A stretch of DNA of 64,000 nucleotides from Ureibacillus terrenus (GCF_006569205.1 NZ_VIGD01000007.1:94025-158024); one strand, 5' to 3'. Numbered from the stretch's first letter, positions 37,034 to 46,346 are shown. The notes: generated by a model from the letters alone, not told the origin. Numbers and translations: made by a program.

Positions 37034-37406
37034 TGTTTTATCATGCAAAATGCGAAGAATATAATTTTTTAAATTTTTTGATTTATCTAAAGAGGATTAT
37101 TTTTATAGTGAGGGTAAAAAGCGGATAGGAGTTCTCTCAATGTATAAAATATAGCAGCTATAAAGAAGGGAAGAAGCGATTAATTTTTGACATTCGTGTG
37201 TCCGACTATACAATACGGTTATCTATCATCGATGAAGGAATTGTATACCTTCATATGATTTACCGCGAATTTTTGAACCATTCTTCACAGGAGAGAATGG
37301 GCGAAAATTTCCGAATTCCTCGGCATTGGACTATATATCTGCAAAAAAATCGCCGATCAATTAGGTGTCTCTCTTTCAGTGCAATCGACCCCTTTTATTG
37401 GAAATA
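37034..37406 (+). pseudogene. Decayed BceS-type sensor histidine kinase fragment
   Basis: Joining frames across shifts gives the catalytic end of an intramembrane-sensing histidine kinase: KYSSYKEGKKRLIFDIRVSDY-TIRLSIIDEGI (37151-37247), then after a frameshift YDLPRIFEPFFTGENGRKFP-NSS (about 37254-37322), then after another GIGLYICKKIADQLGVSLSV (37322 on). These are the N, G1, F and G2 boxes of BceS/YtsB-like kinases. An earlier remnant, LMFYHAKCEEYNFL near 37034, resembles the segment after the dimerisation helix. At least three shifts and stops break it, and the DHp His is gone. No response regulator or ABC gene remains beside it. Confidence 0.75.
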
Positions 37407-37445
37407 AAAAACAACAAAGGTTCAGCTGAACCTTTGTTGTTTTTA
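37405..37445. terminator. rpsF-ssb-rpsR terminator, bidirectional
   Basis: ACAACAAAGGTTCAGC / GCTGAACCTTTGTTGT is an almost loopless palindrome with A5 and T5 flanks. Confidence 0.9.
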
Positions 37446-37455
37446 ATACGTTTGA

Positions 37456-37689
37456 TTATTTATCTTCCGCCACGAATGGAAGAAGTGCCATGATGCGGGC
37501 ACGTTTGATGGCTCTCGTTAATTTGCGTTGGTATTTTGCGCTTGTGCCAGTTACGCGGCGAGGAAGAATTTTTCCACGTTCAGAAATGAATTTTTTAAGC
37601 AAGTCCACATCTTTATAGTCGATGTGTGTGATGTTATTTGAAGTGAAGTAGCAAACTTTGCGACGTTTGCGACCACGACGTTGTGCCAT
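37456..37689 (-). CDS. rpsR: Ribosomal protein bS18
   Basis: The 77-residue protein begins [20 protein letters not shown] and carries [26 protein letters not shown], diagnostic for bS18. Only one Cys remains (KVCYF), i.e. the zinc-free form. AAAAGGAGG is seven to eight bases before the ATG at 37689. It is the last gene of rpsF-ssb-rpsR. Confidence 0.97.
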   Translation of the reverse strand: MAQRRGRKRRKVCYFTSNNITHIDYKDVDLLKKFISERGKILPRRVTGTSAKYQRKLTRAIKRARIMALLPFVAEDK

Positions 37690-37733
37690 TTTTTTTCCCT
37701 CCTTTTGCATTAAACTGCCGTTATCCTAATACC

Positions 37734-38258
37734 TTAAAACGGTAAATCGTCCTCTGAAATTTCAATCGGACCTTTGCTTGAAGCAAATGGGTCTTCATCG
37801 ACACGTGTATAATTTTGCTGATTTTGAGGAGGTTGACTTGGAAATGGTGCGCCAAAAGGATCCGGTTGCTGACTTCCGTATGGAGGTTGACTTGCACCGT
37901 AAGAAGGTTGTCCTCCAAATTGCTGCGGACTTTGTGCACTTTTTGGTTCCAAAAATTGCACAGATTCAGCTACGACTTCCGTTGTGTAAACCCGTTTGCC
38001 ATCAGGCCCTTCATAACTGCCGGTTTGAATTCGGCCATCCACTCCAATGAGGCTTCCTTTTCTCATGAAGTTGGCGAGGTTTTCAGCCTGTTTTCTCCAT
38101 GCTACACAACTAATGAAATCCGCTTCCCTTTCACCTTGCTGGTTTGTAAATGTCCGGTTGACGGCAATCGTAAAACGGGTCACCGGCACCCCGCTTGGCG
38201 TGTACCGCAACTCCGGATCTTTCGTTAGCCGACCGACCAATACGACGCGATTAATCAA
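37734..38258 (-). CDS. ssbA: Single-stranded DNA-binding protein SsbA
   Basis: The 174-residue protein has an OB fold (1-106, starting [22 protein letters not shown]), a Gln/Pro/Gly-rich linker (107-165), and the C-terminal partner-binding tip [10 protein letters not shown] place the start at TTG 38258, since GAGGAGG is seven bases upstream and the resulting N-terminus matches B. subtilis SsbA; the in-frame ATG at 38282 has no ribosome binding site. It lies between rpsF and rpsR as in all Bacilli. Confidence 0.96.
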   Translation of the reverse strand: MINRVVLVGRLTKDPELRYTPSGVPVTRFTIAVNRTFTNQQGEREADFISCVAWRKQAENLANFMRKGSLIGVDGRIQTGSYEGPDGKRVYTTEVVAESVQFLEPKSAQSPQQFGGQPSYGASQPPYGSQQPDPFGAPFPSQPPQNQQNYTRVDEDPFASSKGPIEISEDDLPF

Positions 38259-38298
38259 TTTTGCAACCTCCTCTTTCAGCATGAAATTTCATATTTGA

Positions 38299-38586
38299 TT
38301 AGTCATCTTCACGAACAGCGATATGACGAATAATGTTTTCGTTAATGTTTGCTAAACGGTTGTATTCTTCAACTGCTTTCGCTGGAGCATTCACTTTCAC
38401 GATATGGTAAATACCTTCGCGATATTTTTTTATTTCGTATGCAAGACGACGTTTGCCCCATTCTTTTGATTCAATGATTTCCGCACCATTTGAAGTAAGA
38501 ATTTCATCAAAGCGTTGAACTAACGCTTTTTTCTCTTCTTCTTCAATGTCCGGACGAATAATGTACATTAATTCGTATTTTCTCAT
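38299..38586 (-). CDS. rpsF: Ribosomal protein bS6
   Basis: The 95-residue protein has the bS6 fold and motifs [40 protein letters not shown] and [22 protein letters not shown] lies upstream of the ATG. It heads the rpsF-ssb-rpsR operon. The leader contains a GGCTCC/GGAGCC stem that could be part of an S6:S18 autoregulatory structure, though I cannot confirm the conserved core. Confidence 0.97.
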   Translation of the reverse strand: MRKYELMYIIRPDIEEEEKKALVQRFDEILTSNGAEIIESKEWGKRRLAYEIKKYREGIYHIVKVNAPAKAVEEYNRLANINENIIRHIAVREDD

Positions 38587-38668
38587 CGCACTCTACACCT
38601 CCTTATGGACTTTGGCTCCTCTATTTTCAAGGGAGCAAGGAGTAAATTACTATTACTCACATCTTTGA

Positions 38669-38697
38669 ATTGTAACATATACTTTCCCACATCGCAA
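38669..38697 (-). promoter_or_regulatory. rpsF operon promoter
   Basis: On the minus strand: TTGCGA (38692-38697), 17 bases and TACAAT (38669-38674). Confidence 0.75.
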
Positions 38698-38774
38698 CTG
38701 GCATTCATTGCAGCTCGATATTTTCTAATTTCATCCATTTTAATATAATTCTATATAAAAGGAGTTGAGAATTT

Positions 38775-39320
38775 TTGTTGGAAGAAAAGGAACCCAAAAT
38801 TATTGAACTGGATATAAAAAAAGTGGCCAAAGCGGGATTTTGGTCAACCATCATCTTAAGTGCCGCTTTATTGTTATTGAATGCGTTTCTTCATGGGAAA
38901 ACAGGTTTTGAAGTGCATATCAATTTCTGGAATTTCACTCTTTTTATTATCTGTTATTTTATCCTGATCGCTCTGCATGAACTCTTTCATTTAATCGGAT
39001 TTATAATTTTTGGGAAAGCCAAGTGGAGCGAATTGGATTATGGCGTGAATTTGAAATTGGGGATTGCTTATGCAACCACATCCAAGCCATTGCCGAATCA
39101 TGCGATGAAAAAAGCCCTCCTTCTGCCTTTTTGGGCAACAGGGGTTCTTCCCTCCATTTTTGGATTTGTCCTTGACAGCCAGCTGCTTGTGGTTTTAGGC
39201 GCCTTTTTGATGGCAGGGGCAGCCGGAGATTTTTGCATGTACAAAGAGCTGCGCAAATATCCCAAAAACGTATTGGTGAAAGATGATCCGAAGCTGCCAA
39301 AACTATATGTATATGAATAA
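38775..39320 (+). CDS. DUF3267 putative membrane zinc metalloprotease
   Basis: The 181-residue protein has four to five transmembrane helices and an HELFH motif (HExxH) inside the second (LIALHELFHLIGFIIFG, residues 66-82), the layout of DUF3267 site-2-protease-like proteins. PLPNHAMKKALLLPFWATGVLP and a further D residue near 155 (GAAGDFCM) could complete the zinc site. No substrate is known. The start is TTG (38775 or 38778), after AAAGGAG. It is isolated, divergent from rpsF, and closed by a strong terminator. Confidence 0.85.
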   Translation: MLEEKEPKIIELDIKKVAKAGFWSTIILSAALLLLNAFLHGKTGFEVHINFWNFTLFIICYFILIALHELFHLIGFIIFGKAKWSELDYGVNLKLGIAYATTSKPLPNHAMKKALLLPFWATGVLPSIFGFVLDSQLLVVLGAFLMAGAAGDFCMYKELRKYPKNVLVKDDPKLPKLYVYE

Positions 39321-39326
39321 AAAAAT

Positions 39327-39365
39327 GGAATTTGCGGCCTTTCCCTGCCGCAAATTCCTCTTTTT
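39327..39365 (+). terminator. Terminator of the DUF3267 gene
   Basis: GGAATTTGCGGC / GCCGCAAATTCC followed by CTCTTTTT. Confidence 0.9.
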
Positions 39366-39377
39366 CAGCGCCATGCC

Positions 39378-40478
39378 TTACACATTGAACCGGAATAACA
39401 TGATGTCGCCATCTTGCACGACATAATCTTTTCCTTCCAAACGGACTTTCCCTTGTTCTTTCGCTTGTTGCATTGAACCTGCCGCTACTAAATCCTCAAA
39501 GGAAACCGTTTCCGCCCGGATAAAGCCCCGTTCAAAGTCGGAGTGGATGATTCCCGCGCATTCCGGAGCCTTCATTCCTTTTTTAAATGTCCAGGCGCGC
39601 ACTTCTTTTTCTCCCGCCGTAAAGTATGTGGCAAAACCCAGCAAATCGTAGGCAGCCCGAATGAGCTGATCCAGTCCGGATTCTTTAATGCCCAATTCTT
39701 CCAGGAACATTTTCTTTTCTTCGTCATCCAATTGCGCAATTTCTTCTTCAATTTTTGCACAAACGGTAATGACCTTCGAACCTTCCGCTTCCGCATAGGC
39801 CCGCACTTGTTTTACATATTCATTATCGTCCGGATTTGCCACGTCCTCTTCAGAAACGTTCGCCACATATAGCATTGGCTTCATTGTTAATAAATTTAAC
39901 CCTTTGATGATTTTTTTCTCATCTTCCGAAAGTTCCACGGAACGGGCAGGTTTTTCGTTTTCAAGGGCTTCTTTGATTTTTAGTAAAACCGCTTCTTCCG
40001 CCATTGCGTCTTTATCTTTTTGCTTGGCGATTTTGCTTACTCTTTGAAGCCTTTTGTCCACCGATTCCAAATCGGCTAAAATCAGTTCTAAATTGATGAC
40101 TTCTATATCCGCAATCGGGTCCACTTTTCCGGCCACATGGGTGATATTTTCATCATCAAAGCAACGTACAACCTGGCAAATCGCATCCACTTCCCGAATA
40201 TGGGAAAGGAATTTATTTCCCAATCCTTCACCTTTTGAAGCGCCTTTTACAATCCCGGCGATATCTGTAAATTCAAACGATGTCGGAACCACTCTTTGCG
40301 GTTTTACGATTTCTGCCAATTTATCCAATCGGTAATCCGGAACATCAACAACGCCGACATTTGGATCAATCGTTGCAAACGGATAGTTTGCCGCAAGGGC
40401 GCCAGCTTTTGTAATCGCATTAAACAATGTGGACTTTCCGACATTTGGGAGACCTACTATTCCAGCTGTCAGAGACAT
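39378..40478 (-). CDS. ychF: Redox-regulated ATPase/GTPase YchF
   Basis: The 366-residue Obg-family P-loop protein (YyaF/OLA1 homologue) has Walker [16 protein letters not shown] near residue 8, the G3 motif [20 protein letters not shown], and a C-terminal TGS domain ([23 protein letters not shown] to [12 protein letters not shown]). Its G4 motif is NVSE rather than NKxD, in line with the ATP preference of this family. It associates with ribosomes; its precise role is unsettled. An ACACTAGTGT palindrome lies next to a possible -10 upstream. Confidence 0.96.
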   Translation of the reverse strand: MSLTAGIVGLPNVGKSTLFNAITKAGALAANYPFATIDPNVGVVDVPDYRLDKLAEIVKPQRVVPTSFEFTDIAGIVKGASKGEGLGNKFLSHIREVDAICQVVRCFDDENITHVAGKVDPIADIEVINLELILADLESVDKRLQRVSKIAKQKDKDAMAEEAVLLKIKEALENEKPARSVELSEDEKKIIKGLNLLTMKPMLYVANVSEEDVANPDDNEYVKQVRAYAEAEGSKVITVCAKIEEEIAQLDDEEKKMFLEELGIKESGLDQLIRAAYDLLGFATYFTAGEKEVRAWTFKKGMKAPECAGIIHSDFERGFIRAETVSFEDLVAAGSMQQAKEQGKVRLEGKDYVVQDGDIMLFRFNV

Positions 40479-40523
40479 CGACTCACTACCTTTCTCATGT
40501 AAAACCTCACTGCATTATTTTTT

Positions 40524-40541
40524 ACACTAGTGTTAATTATA
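40524..40541 (-). promoter_or_regulatory. ychF -10 with adjoining palindrome
   Basis: On the minus strand TATAAT (40536-40541) is followed two bases later by the perfect palindrome ACACTAGTGT (40524-40533), near the expected transcription start. No strong -35. Confidence 0.4.
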
Positions 40542-40669
40542 ATGAATTTCCTATTAAAAAGTCTATTTTCCATTTTTCATCACGATAAAATCTCCACATT
40601 TCCAAGTGTTAGTGGGGATGTGACTGGAACAATACGCCGGATCGGTTTTCGAAAAATTAATCCTTTCCG

Positions 40670-40864
40670 CTATTCCGCTTCCTGTATGACTCTCTTCATT
40701 TTTTTCATAAATTCTCTGCGGGGCAATAAAACACTGTGGCCGCAGCCTTGGCATTTGATCCGGATGTCCGCTCCCATCCGGATAATCTTCCAGGCATTCG
40801 TACCGCATGGATGCGGTTTTTTCATTTCCACAATGTCATTTAATTTAAATGTCTTTGTTTCCAT
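40670..40864 (-). CDS. DUF951 zinc-ribbon-like protein
   Basis: The 64-residue protein begins METKTFKLNDIVEMKKPHPCG and continues AWKIIRMGADIRIKCQGCGHSVLLPRREF. The Cys set (one in HPCG, two in CQGC) suggests a small zinc site. DUF951 proteins are conserved next to ychF in Firmicutes but have no known function. GAGGGGAG precedes the start; ATGs at 40864 and 40867 are both possible. It overlaps the end of the MscS gene by 20 bases, so it is co-transcribed. Confidence 0.88.
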   Translation of the reverse strand: METKTFKLNDIVEMKKPHPCGTNAWKIIRMGADIRIKCQGCGHSVLLPRREFMKKMKRVIQEAE

Positions 40865-41783
40865 CATTCTCATCTCCCCTCGACACCACTCTACTAGAAT
40901 CATATATCATCATCTTAGGATAAGCCATCGGAATTCCGTTTTTCTCTAAAATCTTTTTGACATCTCTTCGTATAATTCTCGCAATGCCATAGTGTTGTTG
41001 AGGTTTTGTTTCAGCTACAATACGGATGGTCATTTCAGTGCCCGAAACATTTTGAACACCGACAAAAACAGGCACGCTCACCAGCTCTTTATATTTTTCA
41101 GGCAATGTTTCCAAGTACTCGGTCACCAATTTTTCAATCTTTTCTATATCCGCTTCAATGCTGACTTGCATATCAATAAAGGCTTTCGAGTTGTTTAACG
41201 AATAGTTTACGACTTCTGTAATTTGGCCGTTCGGAATGATATAAACTTCCCCTGTGGCGCCGACAATCTTGGTCGTTCGCAATCCGATTTCCGTAACCGT
41301 TCCCTCCGCCGCACTCGCAGTACTAATCCGTACATAGTCCCCTACACCGAACTGATCCTCGAATATAATAAAAAATCCGGTAATCACATCTTTCACCAAG
41401 TTTTGGGCGCCAAACCCGATGGCAAGACCGGCAATTCCGGCGCCGGCCAACAAACCGGCAACATTGATATTCAATGAAGACAATATACCGATGATCGCGG
41501 AAAAGTAAACAACATAGGATAACACGCTCTGCGACAATTTCAAAAGAGTTTTTTGCCTCCGCTCAGAATATTTCAGCGGAGTTTTCATTCTTATTTTAAA
41601 AAATCGTGCAATAATCCGCTTTCCTATAAATACAATGAGATAAGAAATCAACAGGATCGCAAAAATTTTAATGGATGCACTGACAATAAAATTCCAAAAC
41701 TGCTCACTGGAAAAATAATCCCAAATTTTTTGGGTGATGCTGACAAAATCCTTTGTTTCTTTTTCTACAGCTGATACCGCCAT
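40845..41783 (-). CDS. MscS-family mechanosensitive channel
   Basis: The 312-residue protein has three transmembrane helices, the third with the Gly/Ala-rich pore pattern GLLAGAGIAGLAIGFGAQNLVKDVITGFFI near residue 130, then the MscS beta domain (EDQFGVGDYVRISTASAAEGTVTEIGLRTTKI) and C-terminal cytoplasmic vestibule. It would open on osmotic downshock. The ATG at 41783 has GAGGTGG five bases upstream; the longer frame is not supported. It is divergent from yyaC. Confidence 0.92.
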   Translation of the reverse strand: MAVSAVEKETKDFVSITQKIWDYFSSEQFWNFIVSASIKIFAILLISYLIVFIGKRIIARFFKIRMKTPLKYSERRQKTLLKLSQSVLSYVVYFSAIIGILSSLNINVAGLLAGAGIAGLAIGFGAQNLVKDVITGFFIIFEDQFGVGDYVRISTASAAEGTVTEIGLRTTKIVGATGEVYIIPNGQITEVVNYSLNNSKAFIDMQVSIEADIEKIEKLVTEYLETLPEKYKELVSVPVFVGVQNVSGTEMTIRIVAETKPQQHYGIARIIRRDVKKILEKNGIPMAYPKMMIYDSSRVVSRGDENDGNKDI

Positions 41784-41881
41784 AATTCCACCTCGAGAAT
41801 AGAAAAGTAAGAAAATGGATATAATGCTACAAAATAATATAGACATTCTTTATGTAAATCATAAAAGAAAGTGGGAATTAT

Positions 41882-42526
41882 ATGCAAAATATTCCTCAAG
41901 AACCGCTTAAAATGGCCGTCCATCATGAAGAAACCGGGGCTGTATGGCGCTTAAGCGAATTGTTTTTGCAACATATCCCTTTTGAACATGACAATCTTAT
42001 TTTTTGCTGCATCGGCACCGACCGCTCGACCGGAGATGCATTGGGACCTTTAACCGGAAGCATATTAACCAATTCTCAGTTTCCTTATAAAATCATCGGG
42101 ACATTGGAAAAACCTCTTCATGCTATCAATTTAGCACTTACCATCGAGGAGTTACAACAAATGAAAACGTATCCTTTTGTCGTTGCGATTGATGCCTGTC
42201 TGGGACGGGAAAAAAGCATCGGGCAAATCATTGTTCAACATGGCCCGCTGCTCCCTGGAAAAGCGGTCAACAAAGATTTGCCTCCCATCGGGAATATTTC
42301 AATCAAAGGGGTCGTCAACGTCGGAGGCTTTATGGAAATGCTGGTTTTGCAAAACACCCGATTGCACGTAACTTATTCGATGAGCAATAAAATCGCCCGC
42401 GCACTATTGCTTGCCTATCAACGCCATTCATTGAAGAGGAAACATAAGCCCAACCATCACCGCAACAACCGCAATTCCCGGGAGCAAATTAGCTACCCGA
42501 ATTTTGGTCAGTCCGGCAATATTTAA
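41882..42526 (+). CDS. yyaC: Spore protein YyaC (GPR-like fold)
   Basis: The 214-residue protein matches the YyaC family of sporulation proteins related to germination protease: IFCCIGTDRSTGDALGPLTGSIL near 40, PFVVAIDACLGREKSIGQIIVQHGPLLPGKAVNKDLPPIGNISI near 98-140 and GVVNVGGFMEMLVLQNTRL. The Asp pair (D in GTDRSTGDALGP and IDACLG) forms the likely catalytic acid set. The last 33 codons (basic, Asn/His-rich) run antisense across the end of the DUF554 gene and look like an extension past the usual end. Confidence 0.9.
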   Translation: MQNIPQEPLKMAVHHEETGAVWRLSELFLQHIPFEHDNLIFCCIGTDRSTGDALGPLTGSILTNSQFPYKIIGTLEKPLHAINLALTIEELQQMKTYPFVVAIDACLGREKSIGQIIVQHGPLLPGKAVNKDLPPIGNISIKGVVNVGGFMEMLVLQNTRLHVTYSMSNKIARALLLAYQRHSLKRKHKPNHHRNNRNSREQISYPNFGQSGNI

Positions 42527-43132
42527 ACCAATGGCAAAAATCATGACGCCGCCCGTTGCGGTCATTTCCTGGATAAAAAGATTCAATGCTTCTTCCGGGA
42601 TATACTTACTAATGAGTCCCGAAAATAAAGCAATGATTCCTTCGTAAATCAATACAGGAAATGCGGATAACATCACGCCCATCCCTAATGTGGATGTCAA
42701 AATAATGGCTGTAAAACCGTCAATGATCCCTTTCATTATCAGAACATCATGGTCATTTCTTAATCCGCTGTCCATTGCGCCAATGACTCCCATTGATCCG
42801 ATGACAAAAATGAGAGATGCTGTGATGAAGCCCTCGACAATGTTGTTGGAACCTTCGGCAGCTATTTTTGATTCCACCCATTTTCCAAACCGGTTGAACA
42901 ACGTATCCAGATCAATCCATTCTCCAATAACCGCACCCACTACCAAACTGATGATTAAAATAATGAAATTGCCGGTTTCCATTCCCATTTGAATGCCCAG
43001 CATGGCCACCGCCAACCCAATAATCGACAGTACGGTACTTTTCATTTTTTCCGGCATATTCCCCAAAAAACGCCCAATAATTGAGCCAATCATAATCAAT
43101 ATTGCATTCATCACTGTACCAAACAGTATCAT
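42428..43132 (-). CDS. DUF554 membrane protein
   Basis: The 234-residue protein has about seven hydrophobic segments of the DUF554/YdfK type: GTVMNAILIMIGSIIGRFLG at the N-terminus, AMLGIQMGMETGNFI, and FVIGSMGVIGAMDSGLRNDHDVLIMKGIIDGFTAIIL in the middle. Transport function is assumed but unknown. AGAGGA lies eight bases before the ATG at 43132; the TTG one codon earlier is less likely. Its 3' end overlaps the convergent yyaC by 99 bases. Confidence 0.85.
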   Translation of the reverse strand: MILFGTVMNAILIMIGSIIGRFLGNMPEKMKSTVLSIIGLAVAMLGIQMGMETGNFIILIISLVVGAVIGEWIDLDTLFNRFGKWVESKIAAEGSNNIVEGFITASLIFVIGSMGVIGAMDSGLRNDHDVLIMKGIIDGFTAIILTSTLGMGVMLSAFPVLIYEGIIALFSGLISKYIPEEALNLFIQEMTATGGVMIFAIGLNIAGLTKIRVANLLPGIAVVAVMVGLMFPLQ

Positions 43133-43295
43133 CAAAATTGTCCTCTTTCTCTTTTTTTGTAATTGAAATTGTGAACATATAAATCATATAGTATCGATTG
43201 GTAAAGCAATCAAGCAGGCCTGTTCCGTATAATACAGTTGAAAATACATTTGAAATTCTCTATTTTCATAATCCGGTTCAACAATTTTTTTAACC

Positions 43296-43337
43296 AAAAA
43301 ACATCATTTTAGGGAGCAATCCTAAAATGATGTTTTT
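43296..43337. terminator. Terminator downstream of parB
   Basis: AAACATCATTTTAGG / CCTAAAATGATGTTT with A6 and T5 flanks; it ends parAB on the minus strand. Confidence 0.9.
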
Positions 43338-43347
43338 CCCGGTCATT

Positions 43348-44211
43348 TTATAGTTCTTCGTGATTTAAATTTAAAATTTCCAAAATGCGTTCCAAATCAT
43401 CTTCTGAATAAAACTCTATTTCTATTTTCCCTTTATTTTTTGTTTTCTTGATTTGGACATTTGTTCCAAAGAATTCCCTCAATTGAGATTCAGTGGCTTG
43501 CACAAAAATATCCTTTTTTGGTTTCTGTTTTGTTTCACGTGAAACCTTTTCATTTAACTGTTTAATCAATGCTTCCAATTGGCGTACATTCAGTGATTGA
43601 TTGATGACTTTTTTCGCAACTTCGATCATTTGTCTTTTGTTTTTTAAGCCAAGCAAGGCCCGGCCATGCCCCATGCTTAGTTTCCCCTCATTAACCAATT
43701 CCCGCACCTCTTCGGGCAATTGCAATAATCGGATCATATTGGTAATGTGGGGCCGGCTTTTTCCCAATCGTTTCGCCAAATCATCCTGGGTGAAATTCAA
43801 CTTTTCAATTAAACTTTGGTATGCCTCCGCTTCTTCAATCGGTGTTAAATCTTCCCGCTGCAAATTTTCAAGAATGGCCAGTTCCATCATTTGCTCTTCA
43901 GTCATTTCTTTGATAATGGCCGGAATTTCTCCCAAATTCGCCAGTTTAGCGGCGCGATATCTGCGTTCCCCTACTACAATCTCGTATTTTTTTCCTTTCT
44001 TTCTTACGACGATCGGTTGAATAATGCCATGTTCACGGATGGATTGAGCCAATTCTTCGATGGCTTCATCATCAAATTTTTTCCTTGGCTGGAAAGGGTT
44101 TGCAACAATCTTTTGCAACGGAATTTTCTCAATATGCTCATCTTTCTGGATGGACTCCAATGTTTCGGACGGAAATAAAGCCCCGATTCCTTTTCCTAAG
44201 CCTCTAGCCAT
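43348..44211 (-). CDS. parB: Chromosome partition protein ParB (Spo0J)
   Basis: The 287-residue CTPase clamp binds parS and spreads along DNA. Visible are the ParB nuclease-like box (ENPFQPRKKFDDEAIEELA-type, here VANPFQPRKKFDDEAIEELAQ), GERRYRAAK near 80, the helix-turn-helix TQDDLAKRLGKSRPHITNMIRLL near 140, and a C-terminal dimerisation domain. It overlaps parA by eight bases. A parS-like site lies inside the gene (43531-43546). Confidence 0.96.
   Translation of the reverse strand: MARGLGKGIGALFPSETLESIQKDEHIEKIPLQKIVANPFQPRKKFDDEAIEELAQSIREHGIIQPIVVRKKGKKYEIVVGERRYRAAKLANLGEIPAIIKEMTEEQMMELAILENLQREDLTPIEEAEAYQSLIEKLNFTQDDLAKRLGKSRPHITNMIRLLQLPEEVRELVNEGKLSMGHGRALLGLKNKRQMIEVAKKVINQSLNVRQLEALIKQLNEKVSRETKQKPKKDIFVQATESQLREFFGTNVQIKKTKNKGKIEIEFYSEDDLERILEILNLNHEEL
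43531..43546. promoter_or_regulatory. parS site within parB
   Basis: TGTTTCACGTGAAACC matches the consensus TGTTTCACGTGAAACA at 15 of 16 positions. B. subtilis also has a parS inside spo0J. Confidence 0.92.
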
Positions 44212-44965
44212 TTTTTATCACTTCCCTTGCTAACTCTAAATAAACTTCCGCTCCCCGGGATTTCGGGTCATAAATGATAATCGGTTCTCCAAAGCTGGGT
44301 GCTTCACTCAAACGCACGTTTCTAGGGATAATTGTTTTATAAACTTTATCTTGAAAATATTTTTTTACCTCTTCAATGACTTGAAGCCCTAAATTTGTGC
44401 GGGCATCCAGCATCGTCAACAATACACCGTCAATCGTCAAATTCGGATTTAAATGTTTTTGCACCAATCTTACCGTTGATAATAGCTGACTGAGCCCCTC
44501 TAAAGCGTAATATTCACATTGAACGGGAATGATGACCGAATCTGAGGCTGTCAAGGCATTGATTGTCAACAAGCCTAATGAGGGAGGGCAATCAATAATG
44601 ATGAAATCATAATCATCTTTAATGTTTTCCAACGCGTGTTTTAAACGCACTTCCCTTGAAATCGTGGAAACCAGTTCGATCTCTGCACCTGCTAGTGAAA
44701 TGGTAGCCGGTATGACATATAGATTCTCTACTTTGGTCTGTTGTATGACATTTTTTACATCTTCATCATCGATCAATACATTATAAATGCATCCGGATGT
44801 TTCCCCTTTATTGATGCCTACGCCGCTTGTGGCATTCCCCTGTGGATCGATGTCGATCAACAATACTTTTTTTCCTAAATAAGCAAGGCAAGCGCTCAAA
44901 TTTACTGAAGTAGTTGTTTTACCAACACCGCCTTTTTGGTTGGCAATTGCAATTATTCTTCCCAA
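44204..44965 (-). CDS. parA: Chromosome partition ATPase ParA (Soj)
   Basis: The 253-residue deviant Walker ATPase starts MGRIIAIANQKGGVGKTTTSVNLS, with the signature Lys in KGGVGKTT, VLLIDIDPQGNAT and DFIIIDCPPSLGLLTINALTASDSVIIPVQ. Soj senses ParB, regulates DnaA at the origin and acts in sporulation. The length is standard. It sits upstream of and overlaps parB, 195 bases from noc. Confidence 0.97.
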   Translation of the reverse strand: MGRIIAIANQKGGVGKTTTSVNLSACLAYLGKKVLLIDIDPQGNATSGVGINKGETSGCIYNVLIDDEDVKNVIQQTKVENLYVIPATISLAGAEIELVSTISREVRLKHALENIKDDYDFIIIDCPPSLGLLTINALTASDSVIIPVQCEYYALEGLSQLLSTVRLVQKHLNPNLTIDGVLLTMLDARTNLGLQVIEEVKKYFQDKVYKTIIPRNVRLSEAPSFGEPIIIYDPKSRGAEVYLELAREVIKNG

Positions 44966-45104
44966 TCTTGTGCACCTGCTTTCATCTTTATCAATAATTA
45001 AAATTTCTATTAAGCAATGAATATATTATATTTTTACCTCTTCCATTCTATCAAATTTATAATGCAATTGTATTCTATATGCTTTTTTTCTAAAAAAAAT
45101 GATA

Positions 45105-45143
45105 TAGAAAAAGCGGCCGTCCCTTTATTTTAGAGACGACCAA
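45105..45143 (-). terminator. noc terminator
   Basis: On the minus strand GGTCGTCTC pairs with GGGACGGCC (two G-U pairs), followed by GCTTTTTC. Confidence 0.65.
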
Positions 45144-45144
45144 C

Positions 45145-45160
45145 GGTTTCACGTGAAACA
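45145..45160. promoter_or_regulatory. parS site next to noc
   Basis: GGTTTCACGTGAAACA, 15 of 16 to the parS consensus, abutting the noc stop. Confidence 0.9.
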
Positions 45161-46048
45161 TCAAGATTTTTTTTTGGGGATTTTTACCGTAATTAGATAG
45201 TAATCTTCCGTATCTTCTTCCTCGGTTTTTATATTGATGCCGCTTTTTGATACCATCGATAAAGATTGCTTAATTGTATTGAGTGCAATGCGGATATCTT
45301 TGCTGATTGCCTTGCGCTTCGGTCTGGCTTTTTTCCCTTCTTCATTCTCATTTTCTTTTGTCAATTGTTGAATATATTCTTCCAGTTGCCGGACGTTCCA
45401 ATCGTTTTCTTTAATTAAATCTACTAATTTAATTTGCATTTCTTCATCTTTGATGCTGATTAACGCCCGCGCATGTCTCTCTGTAATTTCACGTCTTAAA
45501 ATCGCGTCTTGTACATATTGCGGAAGTTTTAACAGTCTCAGTTTATTTGCGATGGTGGACTGGCCTTTTCCAAGGCGTTGAGCCAATGCTTCCTGTGTCA
45601 AATGATGGATTTCGATCAATTGTTGATAAGCCAAAGCTTCTTCAATGGCCGTTAATTCTTCCCTTTGCAAGTTCTCAATCAACGCAATGGATGCTGTTTC
45701 CTTATCATTTAAATCCCGGACAATCGCCGGCACTTCCGTCCAATTTAACTTTTTTATCGCCCGGTAACGTCTCTCCCCCGCAATGATTTCGTACCGATTA
45801 TCATCCAAACGGCGGACAACGATTGGCTGAATCACACCGTGTGTATGGATCGTTCTGGACAATTCCTCGATCTTCTCTTCATCAAAAACTGTTCGCGGCT
45901 GATAACGATTTGGCACGATTTGATCAATCGGAATTTTCACTACTTCTTCCGAATGTTTTTTCTCTTTCTCTTCCGTTTCTATTTCACCTTTTTTTTCGGA
46001 AACCAGTTTTTCCCCGCCCCCAAAAAATCGTGAAAAAGGACTTCTCAT
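45161..46048 (-). CDS. noc: Nucleoid occlusion protein Noc
   Basis: The 295-residue ParB paralogue binds its own sites and blocks FtsZ assembly over the nucleoid. It begins [17 protein letters not shown], an amphipathic membrane-binding tail as in B. subtilis Noc, and carries [34 protein letters not shown] and [33 protein letters not shown] precedes the ATG. The N-terminus and the recognition helix [11 protein letters not shown] separate it from ParB (GKSRPHITNMI). Confidence 0.95.
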   Translation of the reverse strand: MRSPFSRFFGGGEKLVSEKKGEIETEEKEKKHSEEVVKIPIDQIVPNRYQPRTVFDEEKIEELSRTIHTHGVIQPIVVRRLDDNRYEIIAGERRYRAIKKLNWTEVPAIVRDLNDKETASIALIENLQREELTAIEEALAYQQLIEIHHLTQEALAQRLGKGQSTIANKLRLLKLPQYVQDAILRREITERHARALISIKDEEMQIKLVDLIKENDWNVRQLEEYIQQLTKENENEEGKKARPKRKAISKDIRIALNTIKQSLSMVSKSGINIKTEEEDTEDYYLITVKIPKKKS

Positions 46049-46195
46049 TCAATGGCACCACCTTTTGGAAACTATCTGCACTATATTTTATTATTTAATA
46101 TTCTATATGAATTGTACAGAGTCTGATAGAAGTAAAATCTATGAAATAGTCTTGAACAGAAAATGATGCAAACTTTTCTGAATATATTTCTAAAA

Positions 46196-46211
46196 TGTTT
46201 CACGTGAAACT
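46196..46211. promoter_or_regulatory. parS site upstream of noc
   Basis: TGTTTCACGTGAAACT, 15 of 16 to consensus, in the noc-rsmG gap (46049-46375). Apart from this site and the rsmG hairpin, the 327-base gap is AT-rich and I see no gene in it. Confidence 0.9.
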
Positions 46212-46346
46212 TACGATGACAGGAGATTATTATTAATCTCTGAATCTTTTTATATCCATTAATTAACCATTAATCTTGCTTATTATTTTCTATTATACAA
46301 GAAAATGATGTATATTAGAAAAATCCTTTCTAATTGTAAGAATAAG

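Noticed and set aside
36937..37128. 63-residue plus-strand frame
   Set aside because: It starts inside the GTATAC operator, lacks a ribosome binding site, and overlaps the kinase remnant; composition is simply AT-rich.
37198..37407. 69-residue plus-strand frame preceded by TTGACA-N16-TACAAT
   Set aside because: It is one frame of the decayed kinase; the promoter-like match lies within former coding sequence.
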